DNA from: CAZXCQ01 sp964639275
Lineage (GTDB): Bacteria; Desulfobacterota; DSM-4660; Desulfatiglandales; Desulfatiglandaceae
DNA: 15,622 bases
Reading direction: 5' to 3'
Assembly: GCA_964639275.1 (NCBI GenBank)
Contig: CAZXCQ010000149.1
Span: 1 to 15,622, forward strand
Shown here piece after piece: positions 1-7,062 of this stretch. Below the pieces are notes generated by a model. It saw nothing but the letters and a program-made list of their open reading frames with translations. It was not told the origin of the DNA and ran no database searches. How positions within the stretch are numbered: position 1 is the first letter of the stretch; every line of letters begins with the position of its first letter. The position numbers and the translations under genes are program-made.

Positions 1-26
1 TTTCCAGTATATCCACCCGTGTACAT
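1..26 (-). CDS. Start of an aldehyde:ferredoxin oxidoreductase-like gene (partial)
   Basis: Only the first eight codons lie in the window; they read M-Y-T-G-G-Y-T-G followed by K or N. The ATG at 24-26 is preceded by a very strong ribosome binding site (GGAGGTGGAAG, directly upstream), so a real gene starts here. The pattern M-x-G-G-Y-x-G-K is the usual N-terminus of tungsten-containing aldehyde:ferredoxin oxidoreductases, cytoplasmic enzymes that oxidise aldehydes to acids with ferredoxin. The MoaD-like gene just upstream on the same strand fits, because AOR operons often carry one. The identity rests on eight residues plus context, so it is tentative; the gene start itself is well supported. 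Confidence 0.5.
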
Positions 27-70
27 CTTCCACCTCCATCTTTAAGGTTAGTCATGTAACAAGATGTCCT

Positions 71-254
71 TTAGGGCTCGCTCAGAAATAACTTCGCAGA
101 ATTGACGCTCAGATTTGGGTCAGATTTGGTTGCCGCGATTGAGTGAAGCCACAGGAATAGTGAACTATTTCGATGACTTCGCGATTGAGCGGCGACCGAA
201 GATGGCCCGAAGCTGAGATGGCAAAATGTGAAGTCATTTTTGAGCGAGCCCTTA
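71..254. mobile_element. Palindromic MITE with TTA target duplication
   Basis: A 178-bp element (74-251) begins GGGCTCGCTCA and ends with its exact reverse complement. TTA lies immediately outside both ends (71-73 and 252-254), which looks like a 3-bp target duplication. The inverted repeat continues inward imperfectly (for example ACTTCnCA, CTCAG and GGTnGCCG match across the arms). The exact centre (156-169) is the perfect palindrome AATAGTGAACTATT, so the whole element could fold into one long hairpin. It has no coding capacity and would need a transposase in trans. It sits between the moaD-like gene and the AOR start. The right-hand TTA supplies the TAA stop of the moaD-like gene. Confidence 0.75.
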
Positions 255-542
255 GCCCCCTGAAACCGGGGGCAGTATCAAGACCTCGTCTCCATTCTCA
301 AGCACTGTTTCGATTCTATTGAGAAAGGCGATGTCCCGGCCGTTAACCATTAATCGAATATGGGGAAGGATATTGGTGCTTTTTGGTTCGAACAAGTGGG
401 ATCCAAGTTCCTCTCCCCATCTATCCACCATCATCGCAAGAAGCTCCCCGAGGGTGCTCTTGTCCGGAACAGAAATTTCCACTTCCCCTTTGCCCAGGAT
501 CTTCTTAAGGGTCAGAATTGTACGGACTTTGACCGCGATCAA
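252..542 (-). CDS. MoaD/ThiS-family sulfur carrier protein
   Basis: A 96-residue ubiquitin-fold protein. It ends in Gly-Gly (…LPPVSGG), the C-terminus that an E1-like MoeB/MoaB-type enzyme adenylates and converts to thiocarboxylate so that sulfur can be donated to molybdopterin. Other family features are the alternating beta strand near residues 1-10, a helix around 30-48, and N-G-R-D then ENGDEV near 67-86. The start is TTG at 540-542, with AGAAGG seven bases upstream; no better start is visible. It precedes the AOR-like start on the same strand, so it probably serves the tungsten or molybdenum pterin of that enzyme. At 96 residues it is longer than E. coli MoaD (81) and nearer to archaeal-type small modifiers. 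The stop codon lies in the target duplication of the adjoining MITE. A role in thiamine synthesis or protein tagging cannot be excluded. Confidence 0.8.
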   Translation of the reverse strand: MIAVKVRTILTLKKILGKGEVEISVPDKSTLGELLAMMVDRWGEELGSHLFEPKSTNILPHIRLMVNGRDIAFLNRIETVLENGDEVLILPPVSGG

Positions 543-636
543 CTCCAGGCCTTCTTCCTTAAGGATATTACGTTTTTCAGTAGCATCGGGACTCCCACGG
601 GGTGGTCCGCAGACCCGGTCTTACACACCCGTTCGG

Positions 637-1125
637 TTAGACCCTGCTCGCCCTGGATAACCCATACACGGCGTACTGTCTTGAAAAGTCGATCATGGCC
701 TTTACATTTTGGGGTTTGGATCCCTGCATGCCTGCGCCGGTCGAGAGGATGAATCCACCGCCCTTTCCAGCATCATGCACGAGCCTTTTACAACAAGCCT
801 TCACGTCATCGGGTGTGGCGGTACACAACAGAGAAAGGGGCACGTTGCCCGCGATGCAGGCCACCTGGCCCACGGTTTCTTTGGCCCGGGCCATGTCCGT
901 CAGGTCAAACCACCAGACGGTCTTGCCTTTTGGAACATCGCAAATCACCTCAAGGCGTTTGTTATAACCCCCCTCTGCAAACAGCAGGGGAACCAGTCCT
1001 TCATTGACAAGGCCTATGATGAGTTTTCTGAGGGTCGGCCAGTAAAAGGTGCGGAACTGCTGGTCTGACATAAGGCCGTCTGCTCCCTGCCAACACCCTC
1101 CGCGGGGTTTCCCAGTAAAAGCCAA
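637..1125 (-). pseudogene. URO-D family protein, C-terminal half only
   Basis: The 162 codons match the C-terminal half of the uroporphyrinogen decarboxylase/corrinoid methyltransferase (MtaA/MtbA-like) family: GADGLMSDQQFRTFYWP, then LFAEGGY, PKGKTVWWFD, GNVPLSLLCT, GKGGGFILSTGA and a final KAMIDFSRQY. The family is usually about 340-400 residues, so roughly the first 200 residues are absent. The only usable start is a TTG (1123-1125) with no convincing ribosome site. Sequence upstream of GADG does not resemble the family in any frame. The retained half is in frame without stops, so the truncation is fairly young or the fragment is still selected. It stops 94 bases before the MoaD-like gene on the same strand. 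The upstream edge is occupied by repeat sequences (see 1159-1340). Confidence 0.7.
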
Positions 1126-1158
1126 ACCAGACTTCGATTATCTCGTAAAAATGATATT

Positions 1159-1195
1159 CTCTCGCAAAGATGCAAAGAACGCCAAGAAAATATTT
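1159..1195. repeat. Short intergenic repeat of the 'GCAAAGA-GCAAAGAACGCCAAG' type
   Basis: The stretch reads CTCGCAAAGATGCAAAG followed by AACGCCAAGAAAA, with the internal echo GCAAAGA/GCAAAGA. From memory, near-identical strings occur between genes in many environmental bacteria, but no search was possible. It lies at the broken 5' side of the URO-D fragment. Confidence 0.35.
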
Positions 1196-1199
1196 TAGT

Positions 1200-1262
1200 A
1201 GTGCCGATTTTGAAAAAAGCTAAATTGACACGTTTTGAAAAGTCTACCATGGGCAACGGTAG
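1200..1262. repeat. Repeat module A, left copy
   Basis: This segment matches 12800-12865 in the same orientation. The best block is ATTTTGAnnAAAGCTAAATTGA, followed by yACGTTTT and then a looser TCTA-GGG-CGGT tail. It lies directly upstream (minus strand) of the truncated URO-D gene, as its partner lies directly upstream of the truncated alcohol dehydrogenase. Here it runs straight into module B; at the right-hand locus the two modules are separated by the dehydrogenase fragment. Confidence 0.6.
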
Positions 1263-1340
1263 GGTAGATTCAGGTCTTTGTCAATATATATATTATCTAT
1301 ATTTTTAGTTATATTTTGCCTTTTTTCTTTGCCCCCAGGT
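1254..1340 (-). promoter_or_regulatory. Repeat module B, left copy, with promoter-like core
   Basis: The segment matches 12124-12213 over its full length. Shared blocks include AGATTCAG, TTTGTCAAT, TTATCTAT, TTTTTAGTT and TTTGCCCCCA. Read on the minus strand it carries TTGACA (1279-1284), exactly 17 bases, then TACCGT (1256-1261), preceded by an AT-rich run resembling an UP element. The other copy has the same TTGACA with the same spacing and TAACGT. Conservation of the -35 box and spacing supports a working sigma-70-type promoter reading toward the URO-D, MoaD-like and AOR genes. The start of module B on the minus strand also encodes an LGA-K remnant followed by a stop, similar to the end of the dehydrogenase fragment at the right-hand copy. 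Confidence 0.5.
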
Positions 1341-1645
1341 CAATGGCCATGAACACCCATTATTGTCAACTTCATGTAATTATTGCATAAAATTGATTCT
1401 TTGAGGTAAGAGGTTTCTGTCGAAAACCGGGAAAAAGCTGAGATACCTGAGGGATATGGCGAACCGGAATCCAATAGACAAGCCAGAAATGGTGTTGCCA
1501 CTGAAAAAGAAGCATGTTATCATTTACAAAAGAATCTGCCACAACCTGAAAAGGATTTTCCAAAAAATATACAATACCTTGATATAATAGAAGTTTAGTA
1601 AAAGTGTTAAGAAGCGTAAACTGATACAGAAGTCACAACAGGTTT
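1341..1645. other. Intergenic stretch with no convincing gene
   Basis: AT-rich sequence between module B and the marR region. The only open frame with a plausible start is a 43-codon plus-strand frame (1456-1587; M-A-N-R-N-P, very Lys/Arg-rich, GAGGG just upstream), which matches no family I know. A perfect TATAAT at 1583-1588 could be the -10 element of the marR promoter, but no good -35 box is found 16-18 bases before it. Confidence 0.4.
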
Positions 1646-1711
1646 GTGCACAGAACCGAGAGAAAACATTTTGATGGGGATTGGGTGTGTGCTGTGAATA
1701 CAGGAAGATAC

Positions 1712-2155
1712 GTGAGTGATTTGAACATCAACGAAAAAGTATTGATGGGGATCGTCAGGGCAGCAGAAATCTTTAAAAGGTCCCACACTGCCATTTTCAG
1801 GAACTACGGTCTCTCATTCCCTCAGTATAATGTCCTCAGGGTTCTTGAAGCCTCGAGGAACGGACGGAACAGCATAAGTAGTGTCAGCAAAATCATGCTT
1901 GTTCCAAATGCAAATATGACGGGTATTGCAAAGAGACTGGAAAGAGACGGATTCTTGATCAGAAAATCAGATCCGAGTGATGAGCGTGTTACCATCCTTG
2001 AAATCACACCCAAGGGCAGGAGAACCCTTAAGAACATCGAACAGGAAAAAGACCGGAGCATCGAAGGCATCTTGAAGGGTTTTTCGCTGAAAGACAAAAA
2101 CGAGCTTCTCGAAAAGGTAAAGCAGGTAATTGAGAATAATATGCAATTTTCGTAG
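1712..2155 (+). CDS. MarR-family transcriptional regulator
   Basis: A 147-residue winged-helix DNA-binding protein; these usually act as dimers that sense small aromatic or phenolic ligands and repress nearby genes. A dimerisation helix (VLMGIVRAAEIFKRSH) comes first. The HTH follows: FPQYNVLRVLEA, SISSVSKIMLVPNANMTG, IAKRLERDGFL. Then comes the hallmark wing D-P-S-D-E-R-V-T-I-L-E-I-T-P-K-G, and C-terminal helices complete the dimer interface. I chose the GTG at 1712 because AGGAAG lies just before it and the length fits the family. An in-frame GTG at 1646 would add 22 residues that look unlike MarR. The gene is convergent with the liv operon, 30 bases from livF, with no obvious terminator between. 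It may regulate the operon or the module-B promoters, but no operator was identified. Confidence 0.9.
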   Translation: MSDLNINEKVLMGIVRAAEIFKRSHTAIFRNYGLSFPQYNVLRVLEASRNGRNSISSVSKIMLVPNANMTGIAKRLERDGFLIRKSDPSDERVTILEITPKGRRTLKNIEQEKDRSIEGILKGFSLKDKNELLEKVKQVIENNMQFS

Positions 2156-2185
2156 AAATTATATCAAATTCGGGTTTATCCGCGA

Positions 2186-2890
2186 TTAGAGACCCAGATA
2201 GGCCTTTCTGATCATTTCATTTTCGAGAAGCGCTTTGCTTTCTCCCACCAGGATTATACGCCCGTTTTCCACCACATACGCCCGATCAGCTATCTCCAGG
2301 GTCTGCTGGACATTCTGTTCAATCAGGAAGATGGCAATGCCCTGGTCACGCAGACCCTGTATGATGGGGAAGAGTTCGTCTACCAATACCGGTGCCAGGC
2401 CAGATGACGGCTCATCAATCATACAAAGCCTCGGCCTTGACATTATGCCCCGTCCCATAGCCACCATTTGCTGCTCGCCACCGCTTAGTGTTCTGGCGAG
2501 TTGCCCTTGTCTTGCCTTCAGTGTGGGAAAAAGTTGATAGACCTTATCAAGGGTTTCTTCCTTCTGTTTCCATGCCCGCTGAAGATATGCGCCCATCTCT
2601 AAATTCTCGCGCACCGACATATCGGGGAAGAGTTTTCTCCCTTCGGGTATGTGAGAAATTCCCCGTTCCACAATGGCGTGAGATCTTAGCCCATCTATTC
2701 TCTTACCAAGGAACTCAATACTTCCCGAAATCGGATGCAGCCAACCGGATATGGTATTAAGAAGTGTTGTTTTACCGGCCCCATTGGCGCCGACCAGGGC
2801 CACAATTTCGGCCTCATGGACATCTAAAGAGACGCCCCACAGTGCCTGAATCTTGCCATAAAAAGTATCAATGTCGCGAACTTCCAGCAT
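2186..2890 (-). CDS. livF: Branched-chain-type ABC transporter ATP-binding protein LivF
   Basis: A 234-residue cytoplasmic ATPase of the hydrophobic amino acid uptake (HAAT) family. It shows Walker A GANGAGKTT at residues 34-42, the Q-loop region with FPDMSVRENLEMGAYL, the signature LSGGEQQ, Walker B LCMIDEPSSGLAP and the switch histidine region LIEQNVQQ. ENGRI and the typical LivF ending RKAYLGL follow. The ATG at 2888-2890 is chosen because GGAGACAAGG precedes it and LivF proteins begin M-L-E-V. A longer in-frame form from 2974 would only add residues read through livG. It overlaps the end of livG by 23 bases, indicating translational coupling, and is the last gene of the transporter operon. 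The family imports branched-chain amino acids, amides, urea or aromatic acids, so the substrate is open. Confidence 0.93.
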   Translation of the reverse strand: MLEVRDIDTFYGKIQALWGVSLDVHEAEIVALVGANGAGKTTLLNTISGWLHPISGSIEFLGKRIDGLRSHAIVERGISHIPEGRKLFPDMSVRENLEMGAYLQRAWKQKEETLDKVYQLFPTLKARQGQLARTLSGGEQQMVAMGRGIMSRPRLCMIDEPSSGLAPVLVDELFPIIQGLRDQGIAIFLIEQNVQQTLEIADRAYVVENGRIILVGESKALLENEMIRKAYLGL

Positions 2891-3614
2891 GGGCCTTGTC
2901 TCCCAAGTATATTTTGATGACTCTTTCGCTGGTGGCAATCTCCTGCGGTTTCCCTTCGGCAATCTTTTCACCATGATGGAGCACCATAATCCGGTCGCAT
3001 ACGCTCATAATTGCCTTCATGACGTGTTCGATCATGATGATGGTAATCCCTCTATCCTGAATCCTGCCAACCAGTTCCATGGCCTGGGCCACCTCGGTAG
3101 GGTTTAAACCCGCCATTATTTCATCGAGCAACAATAGGTCGGGATGGGTGGCCAAGGCTCGGGCCACTTCGAGTCTCTTCTGATTCGCCAGGGTCAGGTC
3201 TCTGGCAGGAGTCCCACTCACTGCCGGCAATCCCACAAACTCCAATATCTTCGCAGCTTTTTTTACGGCATCCGTTGATGACATTGCAGGTGACATCCCA
3301 AAATGCAAGCCCAATACGACATTTTTGAGAACCGGCATATCCGGGAAGATCTTTACTGTCTGAAAGGTTCTCGCCACTCCCATCCTGCAGATTTTATATG
3401 GCTTTAGGCCGGTAATGTCTTCCCCTTTAAATCTTATTGTCCCTGATTTGGGAACAAGAGCAGCCGATATTAGATTGAACAGCGTGGTCTTACCGGCTCC
3501 GTTGGGGCCAATCAGGCCGAGGGCTTCACCCTGTTCCACATGAAAGTCCACATTGGAGACCGCGGCCAGACCTCCAAAATACTTGGTTACTCCTTTACCT
3601 TCAAGTATCGGCAT
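2868..3614 (-). CDS. livG: Branched-chain-type ABC transporter ATP-binding protein LivG
   Basis: A 248-residue ATPase partner of LivF. Walker A GPNGAGKTT is at residues 36-44, followed by ARTFQTVKIFPDMPVLKNV (Q-loop region typical of LivG), Walker B LLLLDEIMAGLNP and the switch region IIMIEHVMKAI. The ABC signature is LTLANQKRLEVARAL rather than LSxGQ; divergent signatures of this sort occur in some LivG proteins. It starts with ATG at 3614 behind GAGAGGAAAC and overlaps the end of livM by 14 bases. It ends within livF, so livM, livG and livF are tightly coupled. Confidence 0.93.
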   Translation of the reverse strand: MPILEGKGVTKYFGGLAAVSNVDFHVEQGEALGLIGPNGAGKTTLFNLISAALVPKSGTIRFKGEDITGLKPYKICRMGVARTFQTVKIFPDMPVLKNVVLGLHFGMSPAMSSTDAVKKAAKILEFVGLPAVSGTPARDLTLANQKRLEVARALATHPDLLLLDEIMAGLNPTEVAQAMELVGRIQDRGITIIMIEHVMKAIMSVCDRIMVLHHGEKIAEGKPQEIATSERVIKIYLGDKAHAGSSRH

Positions 3615-4554
3615 GTTTCCTCTCTGAAAATCGATTCCATGAGTTCTGTATCAGTCCGACCAATCCCTCGGGTAGATATAGTATGGCGATCACCAATACG
3701 GCGCCAAAGATGAGCATATATAATTCGGCAAACCGGGTTATCAGGAATTCTTCCAGGTAAGTAAAGATGACCGATCCTATTATAGGACCATAGAGCTGGC
3801 CCATACCGCCGAATATGGCCATTAGGACCGGCATAAAAGAATAAAACAGGAAAAAGGCGATGCCCGGGTCAATGTAGGTCCACTTTGTCGCCATGATGGA
3901 GCCGGCCGCTCCCATGAAAAAGGCGCTGACGGCGAAGGTAGTCACCTTTACCATGGTCACGTTGACCCCGGTGTGGGCCGCTGCATCCTCTTCCTGACCA
4001 ATACTCATCAAGGCCAGGCCATATTTCGAGTGTCTGATAAGGAGGGCGGTTATGAGCAATAACACAAAGACACCCAGCATGTAAAAATAGATCGTGTTGT
4101 AACCCATAGGCATAACGAATCTGCCGCGAGTGCCTGTCCAGTGAAGCTCATAGAACGAGAGAGAATGCATCATGAGCATAACGAGTCCGAACGTGAATAC
4201 GGCGAAATAGATGCCCTTCAGCCTCAGGGTCAGCGCGCCAACAAGAATGGCGAGACAGAAACTGGCCGCACCACCGATGATGACGACCACAGTGAAGGGT
4301 ATTGCCTTCCCGATGACGGCGGTAGCATAGACACCGACCCCGAAAAACGCGGCCGGCGCCAGCGAGATGTAACCGGTTGGTCCGGAAAAGAAGACCCAGC
4401 TTACCGTCAGGATAACATACATGAGGATGCTGCTCAGGAGCACCACGGGATACCCCGGCGCATATAGGGGCAAGGTGGCCAACAGGATCAATATGATGAG
4501 AAGAATTGCCCCTGTTACAACGGATTTTTTTGTTTTTAACGCGGCAATATCCAT
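3601..4554 (-). CDS. livM: Branched-chain-type ABC transporter permease LivM
   Basis: A 317-residue inner-membrane permease with about eight to ten hydrophobic segments, for example VVTGAILLIILILLATLPLY near the N-terminus and FLFYSFMPVLMAIFGGMGQL. Family markers are the G-P-T-G-Y-I-S-L-A motif in the second membrane region, LRLKGIYFAVFTFGL, SIGQEEDAAAHTGVNV (cytoplasmic coupling loop contacting the ATPases), and GGMGQLYGPIIGSVIF then LPEGL near the end. The ATG at 4552-4554 lies four bases after the livH stop, with AGAG before it. An upstream in-frame extension to 4644 is read from livH sequence and is rejected. It probably forms the channel as a heterodimer with LivH. Confidence 0.93.
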   Translation of the reverse strand: MDIAALKTKKSVVTGAILLIILILLATLPLYAPGYPVVLLSSILMYVILTVSWVFFSGPTGYISLAPAAFFGVGVYATAVIGKAIPFTVVVIIGGAASFCLAILVGALTLRLKGIYFAVFTFGLVMLMMHSLSFYELHWTGTRGRFVMPMGYNTIYFYMLGVFVLLLITALLIRHSKYGLALMSIGQEEDAAAHTGVNVTMVKVTTFAVSAFFMGAAGSIMATKWTYIDPGIAFFLFYSFMPVLMAIFGGMGQLYGPIIGSVIFTYLEEFLITRFAELYMLIFGAVLVIAILYLPEGLVGLIQNSWNRFSERKHADT

Positions 4555-4558
4555 TTCT

Positions 4559-5428
4559 CTATTTTCCCAGAATGCCTGTCGGTTTTGCCAGGAGCAGGAG
4601 TATGAAGATGGCATAGAAGGCGACCATGACAAGGCTCGGCTCAAAATACGTTACTATACTCCCAATAAGACCCAGGATAAATCCGCCGATAAAGCTGCCG
4701 ACAATACTCCCCAGTCCGCCAAGGACGACCACTATTATGGCATATATCGTATATTCCATACCCATGGTCGCCTTAATGGGGTAGCACATGCTTAAAAGCA
4801 CTCCGGCAAAGCCGGCCATTACCGCTCCAAAACCAAAGCATAAGGCCAGGACCTGGTTGATGTTTACGCCCATGAGCCCGGCGGTCTTCGGGTCCTGTGC
4901 GGCCGCTCGGATCGCCTTCCCCAGACGGGTACGTGATAAAAAGAGATAAAATGCCGTACCGATTATAAGGGCGCACAGAAGGGTTACAATACGATTGGCC
5001 GCGAATACGGCGCCCCATATACTGACCCCATAATTGAGATAGGAATACCCCTTTGTATCGGCACCCCATGATAGGATCGCAATATTTTGAATAATAAAAA
5101 GAATGCCAAAGGTGGCCAGCATGGATTTGCTCTCAAAGATATCCATGGATGGCGATGAGTTCAGAAGGCTCTTGAAGAAGGTCTTATGGAGGAAAAACCC
5201 AATCAAAAAAAGGAAAGGGGCACAGATAACAAGAGAGATCAATGGATTAATGTCAACTATTGAGAAGAGAATCCAGGTTGCAAATGCCCCCAGCATGATA
5301 AACTCGCCATGGGAAATGTTCAGCACCCTGGCGACACCGTATTGCAGGCTGAGCCCCACGGCGATCAGGGCATAAATGCCGCCCATCAGCAAACCGGCGA
5401 TCACGACGTCGAGGATCTTTACGATCAT
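4559..5428 (-). CDS. livH: Branched-chain-type ABC transporter permease LivH
   Basis: A 289-residue inner-membrane permease. It opens MIVKILDVVIAGLLMGGIYALIAVGLSL and continues with V-L-N-I-S-H-G-E-F-I-M-L-G-A, the most typical LivH motif, then RAAAQDPKTAGLMGVNI (coupling loop) and VVVLGGLGSIVGSFIGG near the end. I place the start at ATG 5426-5428, preceded by AAGGAAAC, which gives the usual family length. A GTG at 5518 would add a hydrophilic, proline-rich 30-residue tail with a poor ribosome site. It is separated by 139 bases from the upstream binding-protein gene; no terminator hairpin was recognised in that gap, so the operon may continue through. Confidence 0.92.
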   Translation of the reverse strand: MIVKILDVVIAGLLMGGIYALIAVGLSLQYGVARVLNISHGEFIMLGAFATWILFSIVDINPLISLVICAPFLFLIGFFLHKTFFKSLLNSSPSMDIFESKSMLATFGILFIIQNIAILSWGADTKGYSYLNYGVSIWGAVFAANRIVTLLCALIIGTAFYLFLSRTRLGKAIRAAAQDPKTAGLMGVNINQVLALCFGFGAVMAGFAGVLLSMCYPIKATMGMEYTIYAIIVVVLGGLGSIVGSFIGGFILGLIGSIVTYFEPSLVMVAFYAIFILLLLAKPTGILGK

Positions 5429-5567
5429 ACGGAAAGTTTCCTTAATTTCGGCAACTCTATTTGCAGGCTGTCCAGAGGGTGGGGGAATAAGGGCTGTTGC
5501 GTTTGCACCCTCTGACACAGCCTGCTGATCGTTAACGACGCGTTAGGTTTGACCCACAGGTCCATTC

Positions 5568-6812
5568 CTATTGCTTCTTTGGTTTTGGGGGCGGCCACGG
5601 CGGCTTCGGATATATGGGAGCAGCGGTGCGTTTCGGCCCGGGATTGATGACCTCAAATATCCCGTTTTGCCACTGGCCGATCTGACCCGCATAACATTCC
5701 TCAGCCAGCATCTGATTTTCAAACCATGTTTCCCCCAGGATCGTATTGAACTTCTCGTTTGCCAGGACCTGTCTTATCTTTTTGTGGTCAAGGGAGCCGG
5801 CCTTCTCGATAGCCTGCTTAAAGGCCTGCAGCCCGGCCCAATAGACATCATGACCCCACCAATCCAGTGTGTTTGGATCATAGCGCGCGCTGTATCTCCT
5901 GACGAAATCTTTGTGGGCCGGCGAAGATTTGGCATTCCAGGCGCCTTCACCCATCACGCCCTCTATCACATCCGGCCCGAATATCTTTTTATAAATTTCA
6001 AAATTTCCCCCGGGGCCCAGCAGAAAGGCCTTTGGATTATAGCCAATCGCCTGTGCCGTTCCGGTCGTAAGGAAGCAGGTGTCAGGATAGGTAAAAGAGA
6101 CATAGGCATCCACATTAAGTCTCTGGGCCTCCTTGAGTATGGGCGATACATCCTTGATGTCCATCGGAGTGCTCTTAATCATTTTTATCTCAATTCCCGC
6201 TCTGTTAAATTCTTTGGTTGCCACACCGGAATACTCTATGCCGTGAAGGTCCTCAATGAATACTATTGCGCACGTCTTTACGCCCACTTCCTTAAAAGTT
6301 GCAGCCAGGGCCGGCATCTGGAAGTGGTCGGAAAATTGCAGGACCATGAAGAAGTAGGGCATACCCGGAAGCAGGTCCTTGATCGTCGTGGCGCCACCCT
6401 CTGCGCCTATGAGTATATACCCGTGTCTGTTGGTGACTGCGCCAGCAGCAAAGAGGAAGGCAGTGCTCGCCGGCGGGAACACAAAATCGACCTTGTCCTG
6501 TAAGATCAATTTATCCAGCAGTCTTGTCATGGTTCCCATATCGCTCTTATCATCATAGACGAGCATTTCTACAGGTAATTTCTTGCCATATTCCTTTACG
6601 TATATCCCGCCTTGGGCATTGACCTCATCAACCCACATCTTGTAGAGTGGTCCGAAGGCATTTGCCTCAAAAAAAGCCAATGGCCCGGAAAGAGGTCTTG
6701 CCGCACCAATAACGATTTTGTCCTTGGCGAGCGAATTTGTGGCACAAACACCAACCACGAACCCCACAGTTACCGCAAATACGAGTAACCCAAGCAATAC
6801 CCTGTTTTTCAT
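5568..6812 (-). CDS. Periplasmic substrate-binding protein of the HAAT ABC transporter (first paralogue)
   Basis: A 414-residue exported protein of the periplasmic-binding-protein type 1 (LivJ/LivK, Peripla_BP_6) family. The N-terminus is a Sec signal (M-K-N-R, hydrophobic core LLGLLVFAVTVGFVVGV, cleavage probably near SLA-KDK). It is followed by the family opening KIVIGAARPLSGPLAFFE, then LLVYDDKS-like and TMTRLLDKLI strands and helices. The C-terminus is proline-rich (PPWPPPKPKKQ). The sequence before the signal's cysteine is not a good lipobox, so it is likely soluble. The ATG at 6810-6812 is fixed by AAAGGAGGG just upstream. It is a clear paralogue of the protein at 7063-8280: both share the signal-end AKDKI, IYVKEYGKKLPVE, YDDKSD-GTMTRLL and KQAIEKAG. 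The two may bind related ligands for one channel. Confidence 0.92.
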   Translation of the reverse strand: MKNRVLLGLLVFAVTVGFVVGVCATNSLAKDKIVIGAARPLSGPLAFFEANAFGPLYKMWVDEVNAQGGIYVKEYGKKLPVEMLVYDDKSDMGTMTRLLDKLILQDKVDFVFPPASTAFLFAAGAVTNRHGYILIGAEGGATTIKDLLPGMPYFFMVLQFSDHFQMPALAATFKEVGVKTCAIVFIEDLHGIEYSGVATKEFNRAGIEIKMIKSTPMDIKDVSPILKEAQRLNVDAYVSFTYPDTCFLTTGTAQAIGYNPKAFLLGPGGNFEIYKKIFGPDVIEGVMGEGAWNAKSSPAHKDFVRRYSARYDPNTLDWWGHDVYWAGLQAFKQAIEKAGSLDHKKIRQVLANEKFNTILGETWFENQMLAEECYAGQIGQWQNGIFEVINPGPKRTAAPIYPKPPWPPPKPKKQ

Positions 6813-7062
6813 TTTATCCCTCCTTTCTAGAATCTTACTCTTTTCCCCTGTCCTGCACCAAATCGGTTTTTGCACCTCCTTTCTTAAAGGGGTTATTGGC
6901 CTTGATTCATCAATCCCCCTCGCTTTCAACGGACACTGCAAAAAAGCCACCAGCAATTACTAAATTTGCGTGTGACCCGGTACCCTTGGTTTACCTCTCG
7001 AGATCTCTCCTGCCATACCTTGTGGTCTTTTCAATCAATATTACCGCTTCCAAACTCGATAT
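6813..7062 (-). promoter_or_regulatory. 5' leader between the two binding-protein genes with two SD-like boxes
   Basis: Directly before the downstream gene is AAAGGAGGG (6818-6826), the working ribosome site. About 55 bases farther upstream lies a second full Shine-Dalgarno-like sequence, AAAGGAGGTG (6873-6882). The leader before the upstream paralogue repeats this design (8286-8294 and 8336-8343). No convincing start codon follows the distal box. The rest of the gap shows nothing I can name. Confidence 0.4.

Noticed and set aside
589..608. GC-rich hairpin between the URO-D fragment and the moaD-like gene
   Set aside because: The stem is short and interrupted and has no T run; too weak to call a terminator.
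319..660. Plus-strand open frames over the moaD-like gene
   Set aside because: Shadows of the moaD-like gene on the other strand; Ser/Arg-rich with no recognisable domain.
1372..1563. 63-codon minus-strand open frame
   Set aside because: No ribosome site, odd composition (many Trp, Gln, Phe), no family resemblance; it lies in AT-rich intergenic DNA.
1456..1587. 43-codon plus-strand frame with GAGGG before its ATG
   Set aside because: Unknown and very basic, ribosome site too close to the ATG, and no coding-like conservation can be judged; mentioned only as part of the intergenic description.
2156..2185. Bidirectional terminator between marR and livF
   Set aside because: The 30-base gap has no stem-loop followed by a T run on either strand.
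6735..6812. Lipoprotein signal in the first binding protein
   Set aside because: The residues before the cysteine (V-G-V-C) lack the small residue required at -1, so type II cleavage is unlikely.
6830..6895. Short leader peptide after the distal Shine-Dalgarno box
   Set aside because: A possible seven-codon GTG frame occurs in one leader, but the paralogous leader has no start codon at all.
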